Source: a bacterium (lineage in GTDB: Bacteria > Thermosulfidibacterota > Thermosulfidibacteria > Thermosulfidibacterales > Thermosulfidibacteraceae). From it: a stretch of 7,993 bases of DNA. The stretch spans positions 1 to 7,993 of the forward strand of contig JALVZS010000147.1 of assembly GCA_027022065.1 (NCBI GenBank). Reading direction: 5' to 3'. Positions within the stretch are counted from its first letter, which is position 1. Every line of letters starts with the position of its first letter. Below are positions 6,401-7,993 of this stretch, in pieces. The translations under genes were made by a program, and so were the position numbers. Below the pieces are notes generated by a model. It saw nothing but the letters and a program-made list of their open reading frames with translations, had not been told where the DNA came from and did no database searches.

Positions 6401-6777
6401 CTATAAAGGTTTATCAGGTGGATCCTGAAAGGGCCTTTGTTGAAGAGAAGAGCATGAGGCTTGTTCCAAAGGCGTATCCCTTTACAGAGGGTAGTTTAGT
6501 GGATGAGATGAAAAAGAGAGGACTTGGAAGGCCGTCCACATACGCAAAGATAGTGCAGACCATTATAAACAGAGGATATGTGACCAAAAGAAGGCAGTTC
6601 CTATACGCCACTCCTTTAGGTAGAAGGGTTTTCAGCTACCTCAGACAGTTTGAGCCGTACACATCGGAAGAGTTCACAAGGATACTGGAAGAGCTTATGG
6701 ACAGGGTAGAGGAGAGAAAAGAAGACTACCAGGCGATACTGCGCAGGATATACCATGTCAGGGAGTATCTCCCGTAG
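3448..6777 (+). CDS. rgy: Reverse gyrase (SF2 helicase-like plus type IA topoisomerase)
   Basis: 1109 aa from the TTG at 3448. It uses ATP to introduce positive supercoils and protects DNA at high temperature; it is a hallmark of hyperthermophiles. The order is complete. N-terminal zinc finger: C12/C15 and C30/C33. Helicase half: APTGIGKT at 88-95, VVPTKLL at 112-118, the reverse-gyrase-type DDVD at 179-182, SSAT at 230-233, VRGVDLP at 349-355 and QASGRTSR at 473-480, with the latch insertion expected at about 370-470. Topoisomerase half: toprim E557 in VVVESPNKA and D674/D676/E678 in TDPDSEGE, a second zinc finger at 630-644, SAGRVQTP at 756-763, catalytic Y864 in TYHRTDS, H903 in GAHE and GLGRPSTY at 1025-1032. 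No motif is broken. Length is slightly below the Aquifex enzyme as I recall it (about 1150-1160 aa). It overlaps the glycosylase by 26 nt and ispG by 23 nt. Codons around 4600-4800 are unusually AT-rich. Confidence 0.97.
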   Translation: MRESIAYFDNFCPACKGRIDDARLEEGRFCPLCEERGYTKGIEDILTARRLLEKFKRFFKKAVGEEPWSLQLTWAKRVFLKRSFAIQAPTGIGKTTFGMVMAAFLEGKSYIVVPTKLLVEQVRDGLNRFTPKKVIAYTGKKAEKKCIEEGDFDILVTTQAFLQRNIDIIPKDFSFIFVDDVDSVLKNPKNIDNIFILMGLSPEDVEYALKAKVEDLEKVRGKIKGVLVVSSATLKPKTRRVALFRTLLGFDIQRSVSTIREVYDFSLKVSGWEQAKEKALDIINLVGSGVFLFVPPDIGKAGVEEMLSFLEGRGIGAVSYEDFGKRIEDFKSGKVKVAVGIAHSNNALVRGVDLPYHVKCAVFLGVPKFYMPLKIELDPRRLFILLRILNSVLDDEKLSEHLLYVSRYSTMSPEQLDKYPIIKKRIEEICKYLNNFINRDDIISFLRESPEVTVEEKEGELFLVVADATSYIQASGRTSRLIPGGITKGLSVVLFWEEKAMTSLERRTRYLLPTETQFKRIEDLEEIIEVLPEVEESRKKKASERKQLFKSALVVVESPNKARTISSFFGRPQRRWINNFISYEIVVGNIYLIVAASVGHVTDLTVRDGFFGVLEESGLFKPVYTSIKKCPCGEQCTDVVCHKCGNKVLQDKIDLIENLRRLSFEVDEVYIATDPDSEGEKIAWDLYLSVKPFNPEVKRVEFHEVTATAFRRALEEKRDVDMDRVKAQLVRRIADRWVGFTFSQRLQHKFRNRALSAGRVQTPVLGWVIDRTDEAKEKKALIILKVAGVEVPLEVEDLSEAERIFKTIERARVMVGEPYEDTISPQPPYTTSELLKDASSRLRLSAEDTMRLAQQLFELGFITYHRTDSTRVSNFGINVAKRFIEENYPGFFKPRTWGEGGAHECIRPTKALTPFQLRAMQHSGETELDKRAVSLYTLIFNRFMASQMKEARVKKVDVNVMHEGIEKEESFVVEVIDPGFSVLGSIKVYQVDPERAFVEEKSMRLVPKAYPFTEGSLVDEMKKRGLGRPSTYAKIVQTIINRGYVTKRRQFLYATPLGRRVFSYLRQFEPYTSEEFTRILEELMDRVEERKEDYQAILRRIYHVREYLP

Positions 6778-7831
6778 AAAAACAAGAAAAATATGGGTGG
6801 GAAGCGTTCCTGTAGGAGGGGATGCTCCCGTTTCAGTTCAATCAATGACAAAGACAAATTCTTTAGATGTGAAGGCTACTCTTGATCAGATAAGGCGCCT
6901 GGAAGAAGCAGGCTGCGATATAGTTAGGGTAGCGGTTCCGTCAGAGGAAGCGGTGGAAACGCTAAGGATCTATGTAAGAGAAGCTAAAATGCCTATTATA
7001 GCTGATATTCACTTTACCTATGAGCTTGCCGTAAAGAGCCTTGAGGCGGGAGCTTCTTGTGTCAGGATAAATCCCGGGAATATAGGGGGGAAGGAGAAGG
7101 TAAAAGAGGTTGTCAAAGTGGCTAAAAGTTTGGGCTCTGCCATTAGAATAGGGGTGAATGCAGGTTCTTTAGAAAAAGCAGTGCTACGCAAATACGGCCA
7201 TCCCGTTCCTCAAGCCCTTGCTGAAAGTGCCCTTTACTGGGCCCATTTCTTGGAAGATTTAGGTTTTTTTAATTTTAAAGTTTCCATAAAATCTTCAGAT
7301 GTCCTATCAACTATTGAGGCTTACAGGCTCTTTTCCGAGGAGAGTGATGCTCCGCTTCACATAGGCATAACAGAAGCGGGTTTTGGCACTTATGGGATTG
7401 TAAAATCTTCGGTGGGTATTGGAGCCCTTCTGCTTGAAGGTATAGGGGATACTATAAGGGTTTCATTAACAGGGGATCCTGTATCAGAGGTTGAGGTGGG
7501 GTTGGCCATATTAAAGGCCTTGGGACTGAGGAAGGGGCCTGAGGTTATCTCGTGCCCTACCTGTAGCCGTAGAAAGATAGATGTTGAAGGACTGGCTGCA
7601 GAGGTTAGTAGAGCTTTGAAGGGGGTGGATAAGAACATAAAGGTTGCCGTGATGGGATGTGAGGTTAATGGGCCTGGAGAGGCTAGAGAGGCTGATTGTG
7701 GAATTGCAGGAGGCAAGACCTATTCTTTGATTTTCAGAAGGGGTGTTGTTATAAAAAAGGTGAAGAACGAGGAAGCTTTAAATGCCTTGCTTGAGGTTAT
7801 AAAAGAGTTGGAGGTTGAAGATGTCCATTAA
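6755..7831 (+). CDS. ispG: 4-hydroxy-3-methylbut-2-enyl diphosphate synthase (IspG/GcpE)
   Basis: 358 aa, the normal length of the two-domain bacterial enzyme. It converts methylerythritol cyclodiphosphate to HMBPP, the penultimate step of the MEP isoprenoid pathway, with a [4Fe-4S] cluster and electrons from ferredoxin or flavodoxin, in the cytoplasm. Seen: PVSVQSMTKTNS (25-36) opening the TIM barrel, DIVRVAVP (55-62), ADIHF (83-87), RINPGNIG (104-111), RIGVNAGSLE (131-140), and GITEAGFG (204-211). The C-terminal domain holds the cluster ligands C267 and C270 in ISCPTCSR, C302 in GCEVNGPGEA, and E309, which coordinates the unique iron in this family. The start ATG at 6755 has AGGA at 6745-6748, lies 23 nt inside the end of reverse gyrase, and gives an N-terminus of the family's usual length. 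The short Usp-like gene downstream overlaps its last 11 nt. There is no insertion domain of the plant or Chlamydia type. Confidence 0.97.
   Translation: MSGSISRRKTRKIWVGSVPVGGDAPVSVQSMTKTNSLDVKATLDQIRRLEEAGCDIVRVAVPSEEAVETLRIYVREAKMPIIADIHFTYELAVKSLEAGASCVRINPGNIGGKEKVKEVVKVAKSLGSAIRIGVNAGSLEKAVLRKYGHPVPQALAESALYWAHFLEDLGFFNFKVSIKSSDVLSTIEAYRLFSEESDAPLHIGITEAGFGTYGIVKSSVGIGALLLEGIGDTIRVSLTGDPVSEVEVGLAILKALGLRKGPEVISCPTCSRRKIDVEGLAAEVSRALKGVDKNIKVAVMGCEVNGPGEAREADCGIAGGKTYSLIFRRGVVIKKVKNEEALNALLEVIKELEVEDVH
7810..7815 (+). promoter_or_regulatory. Ribosome binding site for the Usp-like gene
   Basis: GGAGGT within the last codons of ispG, 5 nt before the ATG at 7821, supports that start and translational coupling. 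Confidence 0.65.
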
Positions 7832-7993
7832 GAAAGTGCTTTTTCCTACTAAATTCAGAAGTGGTGCTTTGGAATTTCTAAAGAGGCTTTTGGTTTTGAA
7901 AAAAGCCGGTCTTGAAGAGATAGTGGTGCTTCATGTCATTGAAAAGGATAAAGTCTCTTTTAGCTATGCAGGGTATTTAAAGGATCTGGAGGA
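7821..7993 (+). CDS. UspA-like universal stress protein, N-terminal part (3' end outside window)
   Basis: 57 codons are visible before the window ends. The translation starts MSIKKVLFPTKF, then SGALEFLKRLLVL, then EEIVVLHVIEKD. This is the beta1-loop-alpha1-beta2 opening of Usp domains (kkILfPTDfS...al..a..l.......l.llHVie). Usp proteins are small cytoplasmic, often dimeric, Rossmann-like proteins linked to stress survival; some bind ATP. Here the Asp of the usual PTD motif, which contacts the nucleotide in ATP-binding members such as MJ0577, is Lys11. The C-terminal G-2x-G-9x-G(S/T) ATP loop lies beyond the window, so ATP binding cannot be judged fully. The start is fixed by GGAGGT 5 nt upstream and overlaps the end of ispG by 11 nt. 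Whether one or two Usp domains follow is unknown. Confidence 0.75.
   Translation, partial: MSIKKVLFPTKFRSGALEFLKRLLVLKKAGLEEIVVLHVIEKDKVSFSYAGYLKDLE

Noticed and set aside
1-7993. CRISPR arrays, tRNA/rRNA genes, insertion sequences, attachment sites, riboswitches
   Set aside because: Nearly every base is within a supported coding sequence; no repeated spacer-like pattern, terminal inverted repeats, or structured RNA signature was seen.

Overview
The window is a single co-directional, tightly packed stretch of seven + strand protein genes (the first and last cut by the window edges) with no intergenic region longer than a few bases. An intact reverse gyrase marks the host as a (hyper)thermophile. 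The bacterial-type MEP pathway gene ispG, a ParA/ParB pair and strong Shine-Dalgarno sites say it is a bacterium, not an archaeon. Heavy use of AGG/AGA for Arg and ATA for Ile, an estimated mid-40s percent G+C, and a long operon of functionally unrelated overlapping genes fit the Aquificales (Hydrogenobacter/Thermocrinis/Aquifex-like). That placement is inference; no marker in the window proves the genus.

Layout: 2-670 is the C-terminal part of a ParA/Soj-type ATPase. 675-1691 is a divergent ParB-like protein with a good CTP-binding N-domain but an enlarged, unrecognisable helix-turn-helix region. 1678-2826 is an iron-dependent alcohol dehydrogenase of the butanol dehydrogenase/YqhD type. 2823-3473 is an endonuclease III-superfamily DNA glycosylase resembling the monofunctional MagIII group. 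3448-6777 is reverse gyrase. 6755-7831 is ispG. 7821 to the window end is the start of a UspA-like universal stress protein.

Neighbours overlap or nearly touch: a 4-nt gap for parA/parB, then overlaps of 14, 4, 26, 23 and 11 nt. This implies one polycistronic transcript with translational coupling. Two junctions use UUG starts chosen by Shine-Dalgarno spacing (the glycosylase and reverse gyrase). No promoter, terminator, tRNA, rRNA, CRISPR array, insertion sequence or canonical parS site was seen.

Functionally, the most coherent unit is the glycosylase plus reverse gyrase: a base-excision enzyme whose reading frame runs into the start of the enzyme that positively supercoils and protects hot DNA. 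parAB concerns DNA segregation. The alcohol dehydrogenase, ispG and the Usp gene look like unrelated metabolic or stress passengers of the operon. I see no clear-cut novel defence or mobile system. The points most worth a second look are the odd ParB, the glycosylase that lacks both the catalytic Lys and the fourth Fe-S Cys, the glycosylase/reverse gyrase overlap, and an AT-rich patch where the reverse gyrase latch should lie.
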